Part shown: positions 22,101 to 31,720 of the stretch, one piece after another
Numbering within the stretch: the first letter of the stretch is position 1
Layout of the letters: every line of letters begins with the position of its first letter
Assembly (NCBI GenBank): GCA_003508835.1
Contig: PUFA01000006.1
Location: forward strand, 2,666,001 to 2,730,000
Reading direction: 5' to 3'
Source: Eonycteris spelaea
Taxonomy: Eukaryota; Chordata; Mammalia; Chiroptera; Pteropodidae
Length of the DNA: 64,000 nucleotides
Notes under the pieces: generated by a model
Told to the model about the DNA's origin: nothing
What the model saw: the letters and a program-made list of their open reading frames with translations, nothing else
The model's database searches: none
Position numbers and translations under genes: made by a program

Positions 22101-25100
22101 TCCAGGAAGAATTAGCCTTTCTATCAGCTCTCTCCTTCATGCCCAAATGTGGCCCCCACTCACCTGTATATAGCAAAACTACTTAACAGTTCTAGGCTGA
22201 CGGTGGTTTCTCTCATACCTGTGCCTTTCCATATAACTTGGAATGTCCTTCCACGGTTCTATATTTGCCATTCTTCTCACTGTTTTACCAACTCCTTTAA
22301 GATAACTTCCCAGAACTCTGCTACCTGACTTAGGTGCCTGTTTTATATAAATACTGTTACCATCACAATCCCAATTAGATTCTAATTTATTTGTCTTCTT
22401 CACTAATACAGTATAGACATACAGTGACTGTCACATAGTATAATGAAAATAATATTAACTAATATTTATTGATCATTATGTACCACCTACTGTTCTAAGC
22501 ATTATTTTGTTTATTCTCACAACAATCCTAAGTGATAAGCTCAGAGAAGTTTTAAAAATTTGCCCCAAATCATAGTTAATGAGTGGCAGAATCAGGATTT
22601 GAACTTAGTACGACTTGAGAATATGCGCTTGTAACAGCTAAATATTTGATGATGAATGAATGAATACAACGTGAAGGCCATTTGGAACATATTTGTTGGC
22701 TAAAGAGTTAATAAACTGGCAGCATGGTTGAATATGTCAGTCTCTTGTGAGCTTAGTTATCATGAGTCCAGTTTTCAGATGATCAAAGCAGAGGACTGAT
22801 GTTTGCCCCAAGGTAATACCACCCTGAGAGGTCTCTCCAGCCATCTGCCTCTGTGTGCTGTAGCTCATTGGTATTCTCAAGCCCCAGGACTTACCATCTT
22901 CAGGTTCCTCCAGGTTATCGTGCCAAGACATGGGCTTTCTGGTGATCGTGTGAACTAGAGAAAAACAGCATCACAGGTTCAAGTTTAAACACTAACTGCC
23001 TGCCCTCTTTAAGGCTCACCTTAAGCCAGACACTCATTTAGCATTTTCTCAGTGTGTTTCACATTTCAGGTCTTATGTTGGGCCCTACAGAATAAGACCT
23101 TTGAGGACCTCACAGTCTAGAGTGACAATGTCCAGTTCGGTGGTCATTAGCCACATGTGGCTACTTGAATTTGAATCATTAAAATTAAATACAATTAAAA
23201 TTAATTTCTAAGTCATAGGAGCTACATTTCAAATGCTCTATAGCCTCATGTGGCTAATGGCTACCATTTGGGGCAGCAGAGAATTAGTATATTTTAATCA
23301 TTGCAGAATTTTCTCTTGGCCAGCACTGGCCTGCAGAGATATAGACCTACCAGGCAGGCACAAAATGTTAGACAGATAGTGACATATTCCCAGGAAGCCA
23401 TCTGATAACAGAGGTACAGAATCCACAGACATACACTCAGGTCATAATTACTGGTAAACTGATGGGGCTGGGCTGTAAACAAAGGTTCCTATCCTCCCTG
23501 AACTTCCATTCTATTTGTGGTGACAGAAAACATACAAATACATAATTTCTGGCAAATATAAGTGATACAGAATAATAAAGCAGGTTCTGTGCATAGAGAG
23601 TTGACGGTGGGGTGGGGCTATGGGTGATGTGTCTCTAAGGAGAGGTAGTAGAACACTGTCCTGAATAAAGTGAGGGAAGAATCCGAGAGTGACCTTGGTG
23701 AGTTTGAGAAACATCCAAATGGCCAGAGTAATTCAAGAGGAGTGAGCTAGGTAGAGAGTGGTAGGAAATGAGCAGAGGCCAGAAGGAACCAATGGTCTCC
23801 AAAGTGATTTTATCTCCAACTCCTATCAGTAAAAAAACTGAGCATACATGGCTTATAAGTATACACACACACACACACACACACACACATATGTATACTA
23901 TATGTATATTTATATAGTCTCTGTATGATTATCAATATAGCAAAGCATATTTTCTGTCTTTTTACATAAAAGTAAACATAAATACAAGTTTTAATATTTT
24001 CTCACTGTACCACAATGGATCATATTAATCAGGTGTCCAAGGACACAAGCTGTGAGATCAGCACTTTTCCTGGAAATCCTGAAGGCTGCCTGAGCGATTA
24101 TTCGAATTATTGGAATGGACCAAATTTAAACACAATTTGACATTAATTTGTTTTCCTGAAATTAGTGGTTGGGGAATCCAGTGGAAAACCAGGCTAAGTT
24201 GTAAGGAAAGTGAAGACATTGTATTTCCTGTGCTCTCACCACACACACACATGGTAACTGTGAGAAGATGGGCATGCTATTTTGCTTGACTGTTGTAATC
24301 AACACCTATGTATTTTACTATGTTTATCGAATGGTAAGAGAGAAGTGTGTATATAGTTGCTGCAAAGCAAGTATCAAACTATTTTTAAAGGAGGGGAGTG
24401 GGGGTGAAGCTGGGTGGGCAGCAGAGCCAGATCCACAAGGGTCTTCTGAACAGTTCTGCTCAAACCTCACCTCAGAAGCTGTGGAGCCACCGAGGCTTTT
24501 ACAGAGGAATGGTGGGATCAAACTCACCTTTTAGCAGCTATAGCCAGCAGTGGTGCAAGGGATGGGTTGGGGTGTGCTTAGAGGAAAAGAGTAGTTAGGA
24601 GTCCATCAGATCAATCTAGGCAGAAGTGAGAATGGCTCTGCTGAGCCTTGGGGATGAGGATGGAGAGAGAGGCAGACTCAGGTGCTACTCAGAGGTCAGA
24701 ATTAACTGAGGAGAGGTGGATATGCCTACTACACATGCATGATGGTGTCTTTCATTGAGGTAGGGACATGGGAAAGGGCAGGTGAGAGAAATGTTCACCA
24801 GGACTGCGATGACTTAGATGTGTGAGTGAGGAGAGAGAGATTGGGGATGACTCCTAGGCTTCTAATTTGGAGAGTGAATAGTTGTGGTACCTTTTAAGAT
24901 AAGATATTCTAGAGTAGCTGCAGGTGGGAGAAAGGGGTGAGATGTGCCTAGTTTTGAAACTAGTGAGTCTGAGATACTCCTGGGTATTCAGGGGAAGGGA
25001 GCTGGGAGGTGTTTGGGCCCATGGGTCTGGGGCTCCACTTGAGCCTTGTGGCACTGGGGAGGAGCTGATGTTACAGGACCAGATAAAACCGCCCAAAGAA

Positions 25101-25658
25101 TGTGCAGTGAGGAGCGGAGGGTAGGGCCGTTTTATCAGGGGATACTATGGGCCCTGAGTCTACTACCCCTGAACTTTCCAAAGGTCTAGGACAATTATGA
25201 AAAGCCTGAAAAAACCTTAAACTTAAGCTTATTAAAAACAAAACCACAAACAAAACATAACAAATCATAAAACCCTGCCAAATATAATTATTTCAGAAGC
25301 AAAATTATAAAAAGCATTTTAATGTATCTAATATATTTGATGTGATGTGCGGCGAGACACCTCTAACCCCCACTAAAAGTCGGAGTTCCTGAAGTCTAGG
25401 AAGTTGGGCCCGGTCAGAGAAGGCGCCTCCTACTGTGCTCTGCCCCAACCCCGCCTCCTCTGCCCAGCACCCCAGACGGCTCCTCCCGGGAGCCACCCTC
25501 TTCCCTTCCTTCACCCGGTGGCGCCCCTCACCCTTGCGCAGGGGATTCACGTGATACTGCGTGTAGAGTTTCTGGGTTCGTAGTTCTTTGAGGTACAATT
25601 CCCGCAAGATCTGATTCTGATGGACCTCATCTACTATCATCTTTTGCCTTCCGGCCAT
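19157..25658 (-). CDS. CFAP144: CFAP144 (FAM183A), ciliary microtubule-associated protein, complete
   Basis: Small protein of motile-cilia axonemes, reported among the microtubule inner proteins of doublet microtubules. Coding exons on the minus strand: 25658-25532 (residues 1-42), 22954-22895, 20521-20418 and 19267-19157. They total 402 nt: 133 residues and TAG at 19159-19157. Every junction is AG/GT with agreeing phases. Diagnostic pieces are [18 protein letters not shown] (exon 1), [16 protein letters not shown] (exon 2), [20 protein letters not shown] (exon 3) and [20 protein letters not shown] ending in EDDRHK (exon 4). It has no signal peptide or membrane segment. Exons 2-4 are too short to stand out as open frames and were found by extending the family sequence. 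The ATG at 25658 has context GCCATGGCC. The gene is convergent with EBNA1BP2 and has two tandem X-boxes just upstream, fitting RFX control. The name comes from recalled human FAM183A sequence. Confidence 0.95.
19330..19460 (+). repeat. MIR fragment (CFAP144 intron 3)
   Basis: GGGCTTGAATCAGGCCCCGC and the following 80 nt follow a degraded MIR. Confidence 0.5.
19540..19655 (+). repeat. L2-type 3' end (CFAP144 intron 3)
   Basis: GTCCCAGCACCTAGAACCGT, CACACTAGGGACTCAATATA and TTTGTGAAATGAATGAACG match the well-known L2 3' terminus. Confidence 0.65.
20655..21500 (+). repeat. Ancient L2-like repeat (CFAP144 intron 2)
   Basis: AATAAATGTTTGTTGAGCCC, GCCAGGCACTGTTTCTGGGC, then further on GACAAAGGCCCTGAGGCC. 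It may be two fragments separated by an unrelated insert near 20760-21120. Confidence 0.45.
21595..21715 (+). repeat. MIR fragment (CFAP144 intron 2)
   Basis: TGTAGTCAGACATTCCTGGA, then TGGGCCTCACTTGGCTCATC and TGTAAAATGGGAGAAAAATA follow MIR. Confidence 0.65.
23118..23310 (+). mobile_element. hAT-Charlie-type MITE (CFAP144 intron 1)
   Basis: A palindromic element: TAGCCACATGTGGCTACTTG near its left end and TCATGTGGCTAATGGCTACC near its right, with an AT-rich centre. It resembles short Charlie-derived MER elements. Confidence 0.6.
23460..25080 (+). repeat. Ancient L2-like repeat copies (CFAP144 intron 1)
   Basis: Two or more fragments: one around 23490-23790 (ATAAAGTGAGGGAAGAATCC and flanks) and one around 24400-25080 (GGATGACTCCTAGGCTTCTA), separated by a CA repeat and AT-rich DNA. 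Family tentative. Confidence 0.35.
23863..23889 (+). repeat. (CA)n microsatellite
   Basis: About 13 uninterrupted CA units in CFAP144 intron 1. Confidence 0.95.
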
Positions 25659-25876
25659 GGCCCTGGCCCTGCTGGGTCTGGCTCGGCTTTCTCTAACAGC
25701 CCTCTCGACTCTCGCCTAGTGCGGGACCATCAGCCGTCTCCAGGCAACGTTGTACCAGGCGGTCTCCAGGCAACAGCGTCCTAGATTACCCTCCTTCCTC
25801 AGACGTCACTCCCGCCCGTCCGTAACCCCTCCCAGATCTTATTCCAGGTCCCGCCCCCTTGGGGAGCAGAACTCAC
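25659..25876 (-). promoter_or_regulatory. CFAP144 promoter region
   Basis: A GC-rich stretch immediately upstream of the CFAP144 ATG on the minus strand, with a GC box (CCCGCCCC near 25850) and two X-box copies. No TATA box is evident. Its left border is the ATG and its right border the donor-like site of an exon-like segment at 25877. Confidence 0.6.
25736..25774. promoter_or_regulatory. Two tandem X-boxes (RFX sites) of CFAP144
   Basis: The 13-mer GTCTCCAGGCAAC occurs twice, at 25736-25748 and 25762-25774, exactly 26 bp apart and in the same orientation. Each fits RYYNYY-N1-RRNRAC fully. The sequence between and after the copies differs, so this is not simply a long recent duplication. The nearer copy is 78 bp upstream of the CFAP144 ATG. 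Confidence 0.7.
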
Positions 25877-26007
25877 CTTCCGCAGCTTCTCTGATGTAGC
25901 GTGGTACTGGGACGGCCCTGGATACGGCCAGAAAAGAATTCGCCATCCAGTGGCCCACCCAGGCGGTAATGAATTTATGATTGGACCTCACCTTGGCCAA
26001 CCATTTT
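25877..26007 (-). other. Exon-like segment upstream of CFAP144, unidentified
   Basis: On the minus strand a pyrimidine tract ending TTTTTCAG (26008-26010) is followed by 131 nt that stay open in one frame, then a perfect donor AAG|GTGAGT at 25877/25876. The open frame (26069-25839) includes WVGHWMANSFLAVSRAVPVP. I do not recognise the protein. It could be an upstream exon of a longer CFAP144 transcript, an exon of an antisense RNA of the SLC2A1 side, or chance in GC-rich DNA. Confidence 0.3.
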
Positions 26008-26031
26008 CTGAAAAAGATTTTAGAAGGAGTC

Positions 26032-26050
26032 AGAAACTTCTCCCGCTTTA
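26032..26050 (+). repeat. Left target-site duplication of the SMS retrocopy
   Basis: AGAAACTTCTCCCGCTTTA, matched after the A-rich tail by AGAAACCTCTCCACTTTA at 27742-27759. Two substitutions and a one-base gap separate them, as expected for an old L1-mediated insertion. Confidence 0.65.
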
Positions 26051-27741
26051 GGCATTCCCCGCTGGCCACAACCGGAGCCCCCGCGTGGCCCGCTTCATCG
26101 CCTTCCGTCTCCCACAGCCGCCTCCCTCAGGCCCACCTCAGGGCCTGGTCTCACTATGACAGCAGCGCGACACAGCAGCTTGACTTCCTGCTGGGCGCCC
26201 AAGCCGGCAGCGAGACCGTTCTAAAAGGCCTGCGGTCCATTTTCCAGGAGCAGGGGACGACGGAGTTGCCAAACACCTGGCAGGACCATGGCTATTTAGT
26301 GACCTACATCAACAAAAACAGCAGCTTTGCCAACTTGTGGATTTATTCACGTGGTTTGGTGTCGCTGGACCTTCAGAGTTACAGCGGCGATGCGCAAGCC
26401 AAAGAAGTTGATGGTCTTTTGAACAAAGTAGAAGAAAGAATGAAATAATTGAATCAGGACAGCCCCTGTCCGGTGAAGCGATTACCACCCATAGTTCGGG
26501 GAGGGGCCGTCGACAGATACTGGCCTGCTGCTGACGGCTGCCTGGTTGAATATGACATAGTTGAAGTGGTGTATGATGAAGATTCACCTTATCAGAACAT
26601 TAAAATTGTACATTCAAAGCAATATGGAAATATTCTCATCCTGAGTGGGGATGTAAATCGGCAGAGAGCGACGGAGCCCATAGCCGGGGCCATCATAGGC
26701 AGTGACAAAGAGGCTTATGTTGGCAAAGACGTGCTGATTCTGGGAGGTGGAGATGGGGGCATATTACATGACGTAGTCAAACTGAAACCAAAGATGGCCA
26801 CTATGGTAGAGATTGACCAAATGGTGATTGCTGGATGTACGAAATAATGCGAAAAACGTGTGGCACATCTTGGACCATCGGACAGGAGACTGCTGTCGAG
26901 TTCTCAGAGAATACTGTGTTCCAGCACTGAAGAGGTACACCAAAGAAGGCAGGGAGTTTGATTATGTGATTAATGATTGAAGGCTGTTCCAATCCCCACA
27001 TCTCCGGAAGAAGATTCCACATAGGAGTTTCTCAGACTGATTCTTGACCTATCAATGAAGCAGGATGGGAAGTGTTTTACACAAGGGAACTGTGTCAATT
27101 TGACAGAAGCCCTTTCACTCTATGAAGAACAGCTCCAGTGCCTATATTGTCCTGTGGAACTCTCAAAGGAGGTTGTCTGCGTCCCTTTGTACTTGGAGTT
27201 GTGGGTATTTTACACGGTTTGGAAGAAAGCCCAGCCTTGATGATCAACACGTGCTCATCCTGTGTGCTGCAGATAGCCTTCCTGACCTTCATATGCTGCA
27301 CGTGACTTTGAAACGTGTCAGGCAATCGATAGTGAATTCCTTCAAGTCTTTTTTGGTACTTATTATTTTTAATTTTAAAAAGCACAATGGAAAATGTATA
27401 TTTGGATGAGCTGGGGTCCTGTTTTTTGAAAGTCAGCTGAAGGATAATGCGAGCACAGAGAAAGCTGCTAAATGCATTGAATCCCTAGAATGTGATTTTA
27501 TTACTTTTTTTCTTTGTGGGCTTTTCTTGTTTTTGTTTTGTTAGACTTTGAATTTGATTGTTTGGAGGCATAGACATCATTGCTTTGTCCAAGACATTGC
27601 CATACGTTTTTCGTGTGGACATCTTAGAGGGAAGTTCTTAGATATTAAATTGACTTAGATATTAAAATTTGGTGCTTAACAAGTGTTAAAAAAGAATGAA
27701 TAAGCAAGGCTTTGATTAAAATTGCAAAGAAGAAAAAAAAA
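26051..27741 (+). pseudogene. SMS: Processed spermine synthase (SMS) retropseudogene
   Basis: Intronless copy of the mRNA for spermine synthase, which makes spermine from spermidine and decarboxylated S-adenosylmethionine. The start codon position is 26156 and the normal stop TGA is at 27238-27240, with about 500 nt of 3' UTR to an A-rich end at 27727-27741. Family segments are clear: [31 protein letters not shown], the cofactor-binding loop [10 protein letters not shown], and [17 protein letters not shown] near the end. Lesions: a one-base deletion near codon 8, a TAA in place of Glu at 26446-26448, a one-base loss giving a second TAA at 26845-26847, and further substitutions. Decayed target-site duplications flank it (26032-26050 and 27742-27759). 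It cannot make the full enzyme, although the N-terminal third stays open. Confidence 0.93.
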
Positions 27742-27759
27742 AGAAACCTCTCCACTTTA
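27742..27759 (+). repeat. Right target-site duplication of the SMS retrocopy
   Basis: Partner of 26032-26050, directly following the A-rich tail. The pair fixes the retrocopy ends and so its 5' UTR length (about 105 nt before the ATG). Confidence 0.65.
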
Positions 27760-29779
27760 AAGCGGCTGCCGAGAAAAAAAATCACTACGTCTAGCTCAAA
27801 ACAGCTGGGTTTCGCATCTGAGAAGGCATTCAGGCCCATATCACCCATGTGATAATACAGACAGAATAACCCTTTCCTAATCTAAGTAACTGAGGGACTA
27901 CATAGTTTAATTTTTTACATTTTAATTGTGGTAAAATATACATAAACAATTTATCACCTGAACCATTCCAAGTATACAATTCAGTAGTGTTAAGTATTCA
28001 CATTGTGTGAGACCAATCTCCAGAACTTTTTCATATCCATTAAACAACAATTCCCATTTTCCCCACCCCCAGCTCCTGGCAACCATTTTACCTTCTCTTT
28101 CTATGAATTTGACTACTCTAGATACTTTATATAATATAGTTTGTTTTACTGTGATTTTCTTCTGTTTATATCATTACATGCATAAACTCTTACATCATTC
28201 AGAAATGCAAACACATTGAGCTGTTTGTGTATCCAGGGGCTATCCCAGTAGCCACGCTACATGCCAATTGAGCTGGAGAAGCTCCTTTGTTACTTGTTAT
28301 TGTGAACCATGCCTAGGTCCCTTAGCAAGGCTCAAATAGCCTCCTGAAGTCTTCACTACCTTCCTAAAACAGAAGAAAGTCGTCATTCTGCTAAGGAGAC
28401 ACACTGTTAGCTTTGATGTAACTAACAAGACTGTATTTGTCTCAGTCAAACAGACATTTGTTCACCCTGGGCTCAGTGGCCCAGCAGCCCTCTCTCCACA
28501 CAAGCTATTGGCTAGGCCGAGTCTCAGAAGGAAGAGTGATTGGATTTGCCATGCTTCATCTTCTGTCCACCCAAGCTCTACATTCTTAGGTTTCCCAGAT
28601 GCCCTGATATGGACTCTAAACATATCACAGCCCAGCTCTGCGTAGGCCAGCCCAGTGACTCTGGGGCTGTTTCTGTTTACCTTGAGTCATTCTGGGCCAT
28701 CAGTGTGCTTCTAAACTCCGAGACTATATAATGAGGAATATGAAAGAGCTGAAAAACATAGCATTCCAGACCATCTAGCTTCTCATACAGTCCCTGTGGT
28801 TACAGGTTTTTCTTGAAATTTCTGGGTACCTCTCAATTAGGATCAGATGCAGAGACTCAGATAACTGAAAAATCAACTAGAAAATATAATAGACAATAAA
28901 ATAACATTCACATTAGCAACAAACTGAACTCTAGGAATTACTCTAACAAGGAATGCATGGAACTTTTATGAGGAAAAAAATTACTACTATTGCACAACAT
29001 ACAAACGAGCTTAATAAATAAGGAGATATATAGTATGTAGGTAAGACAACTATGCAGCAGTTAGAACCACAAACTTGATGTACTAAAGCAGTATAGACAG
29101 ACCTGTAAAAACAACATTGATTGAAAAAATAGAAAAGGCTAAGGTTTATAATATACTACAGTTAACTAAAACTGCAAGCAGAACGACTCTGTATGGTACA
29201 AGACTAGTTCTAGATGGTACAGCATTAAGTCTATTTGGGTAAAGAGATTGGAGAGTAGAATACAGGGTGAAGAAAAACCCAGGACTTTTATTTCTAGCCA
29301 CCAATAGAGTAATTGGGGCTGGGCTTGCCCTCCTGCTGCAAACACTGGACAAAATACATGAAATGACTGTTTTCAGACATTGGAATAACAAGCAGCACTG
29401 GCCTGTGATTTTTGAGAGAAAGAAAAAAAAATGAGATGATCCCTACAATTGCCTAAATTTCTGCGTGGAGACACTTTTTGAAATAAAGGAAAGGGGAACC
29501 CAAGTGGAGTATGACAACACTGTGTGGTTGAGGAGACACAGACTGAGAGGTTCAGGAAGTATGAAGCAGCTAAAAATTTGTGAAGCAGCAAACTGGAGAG
29601 GAGGAGGATGGGGTGAGGAGAAAGGAAATTTATATCTTTAAATACTGATATTAGAAAGAACCAGAGTACAATATTGGTGGGCTGGGCTTCTACATTAGGA
29701 AGTTAGAAGAAGAAGAGAAAATTTTAGTAAAAATTAATAAGTAGAAGGAAAGAATAAAGAGTGGAAATCAACCTATGGA
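27760..29779. other. Gene-free stretch right of the SMS retrocopy
   Basis: No gene is supported. An L1 3' end lies on the minus strand at 27900-28200. 28210-28860 looks like single-copy DNA, and 28860-29300 is AT-rich with weak L1 resemblance. Frames of 60-95 codons on either strand look like chance. Confidence 0.55.
27900..28200 (-). mobile_element. Old L1 3' end
   Basis: The antisense 3' UTR signature is plain: TTTAATTGTGGTAAAATATA, ACAATTCAGTAGTGTTAAGT, CTGGCAACCATTTTACCTTC and TATGAATTTGACTACTCTAG. Confidence 0.8.
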
Positions 29780-30505
29780 AAATAGGCAAACAATAGATAA
29801 AGCCAATAAAACCAAAGCTGTTTGATGGAAATATCAACAACAAGGTTAAACTTCTGGCTAGAACAACCAAGGGGAAAAAAAGAGAAGAAGAAAAGACACG
29901 AAGGACCGATATAATGGATGAAAGTGTGGCATTACTACATATTATAAGACATCAAATGGACAATAAGGAAATATAAAGGATTTTGTCAATCAATTTAACA
30001 ATTTAGACAAAATGGATAACTTCTATGAAGATATAAATTTCCAGAAATGAAAAAAAGTGGGAAATGTGCAATGCTTTATATTTATTTAAAACTTGAATTT
30101 TTAATTGAAAAACTTCCCACAATATAAAACCTCCGAGCCCTGATGGTTTTCTGGTTAATCTGTCAAAAGTATAAGGGAGGTAATACCAACCCTAACACTA
30201 ACCCTTTCAGAAAACAAGCAGACTGAACATAATCCCAACACTTTATGAGGTCAGCATTACATTGATACTAAAATCAGACAAATTGTTATAAAAAGGAAAA
30301 CTAAATATAAATATCTGTCATGAACACAGATGCAATATCCTGAAATATTTAGAAAATAATGTTCAGCAATATGTAGGAAATAATAAATCATGACCAAATG
30401 AGGTTTGTCAAAGAGACACAAGGATAGTTTCATGTTTGGAAATATCAATTCACCATATTAACAAATAAAAGAGAAAGCCGTATGACTCTGTCTACATTTG
30501 ATAGA
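29780..30505 (+). mobile_element. Old L1 ORF2 fragment
   Basis: Sense ORF2 phrases with many breaks: CTTCTGGCTAGAACAACCAA, GAGCCCTGATGGTTTTCTGG, GAACACAGATGCAATATCCT and CAATTCACCATATTAACAAA. Confidence 0.75.
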
Positions 30506-30639
30506 TAGGGAGGGAAGGAAAAAGGGAGCTTCTGCCTTCTTCATGGGAGACCCTGCACCCTCCCCCGTGACACCGCAACTTGTCAAAACTCAGTCACAAG
30601 TCAGGGATTCTTGATAAGCACTCACACTTGAAAAAAAGA

Positions 30640-31720
30640 ATATAAAAACTTTTTATTGTGAAACATCACACATACACAGAAAAGTGCTTTCCTCCAAAAA
30701 TGTCTAGCTCACGTTGATTTACCACATAGGACACATTGAACCATCACACAAGCCAAGAAACAGACTTTGACCACATTCCAGAAGAGAAGCCCCTCTCACG
30801 CTCCTCCCCAAAACACGTCTTCTCTTGTCTCCTCAAAGGTACTCACTATTCCGCTAACACCATATACTAACTACTTTTCACTTTCTATAATGGAATTAAC
30901 AGTATGCATGCTTTCGTGTTTGCCTTCTTTCCTTCAACATTATGTTTATGAAATTCATCTGTGATGTTTTCATACTTTTCATTAGTGTGTAGTGTTCCCT
31001 TTCTGACTAAACCACAATTCATTTATGCGTTCTACTACTGATAAACACTGGGTTGTTTCAGTAAGGACTATTATAAGTAATGCTGCGTGAACACTTTTGT
31101 AGATGTTTTGTGGTGCATAAATGCGGACATTTTGGATATACTTAGGAGCCAAACTTTTAGTGGATGATACCAAGCTGTTTTCCAAAGTGGTAGAGCTGAG
31201 GGACCCTGTGACTGGGGTTCTTGTTGCTCCACATTTTATCCGACAATGGGCATTGTCAGTCTTTTAATGCCATCCGGTGGGCATGTAGTGATATCTCATT
31301 ATGGTTTTAATATGTTTTTTTCTAATACTAGTGTGGTTAACCAACTCTTTTTTGCATGTTTATTGGTCATTTGGATTGCCTCTTTTGTGAAGTATCTGCT
31401 CCAAGTCTTTTACTATTTTTGGATTGTTTGTATTTATCAGTTTGTTGGAGTTCTTTATATATTATTGATATAGGCCATTTCGGAATTGTCTGTGCTGCAA
31501 ATTTATAGTCTTGCTATGGCTTGCCTTTTTAAAAGTCTCTTAATGGTGTCTTTTTGATAACTAAAAGAACACTTAATAGTGTCTTTTAAAAATTTAATTG
31601 TGGTCCAATGTATCAGTCTTTTCCTTAATAGTACTTTCTAAATGCTGCTTAATCATTTTTCCTAAGATATTTTTTTAATTTGATGTTATGAAGATATTTT
31701 CTTCTATTACATGTCCTTGA
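30640..31720 (-). mobile_element. Old L1 3' region
   Basis: Antisense L1 3' UTR and ORF2 tail: TTTATTGTGAAACATCACAC, then ATAAACACTGGGTTGTTTCA, CATTGTCAGTCTTTTAATGC and TTCTTTATATATTATTGATA. Confidence 0.75.
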
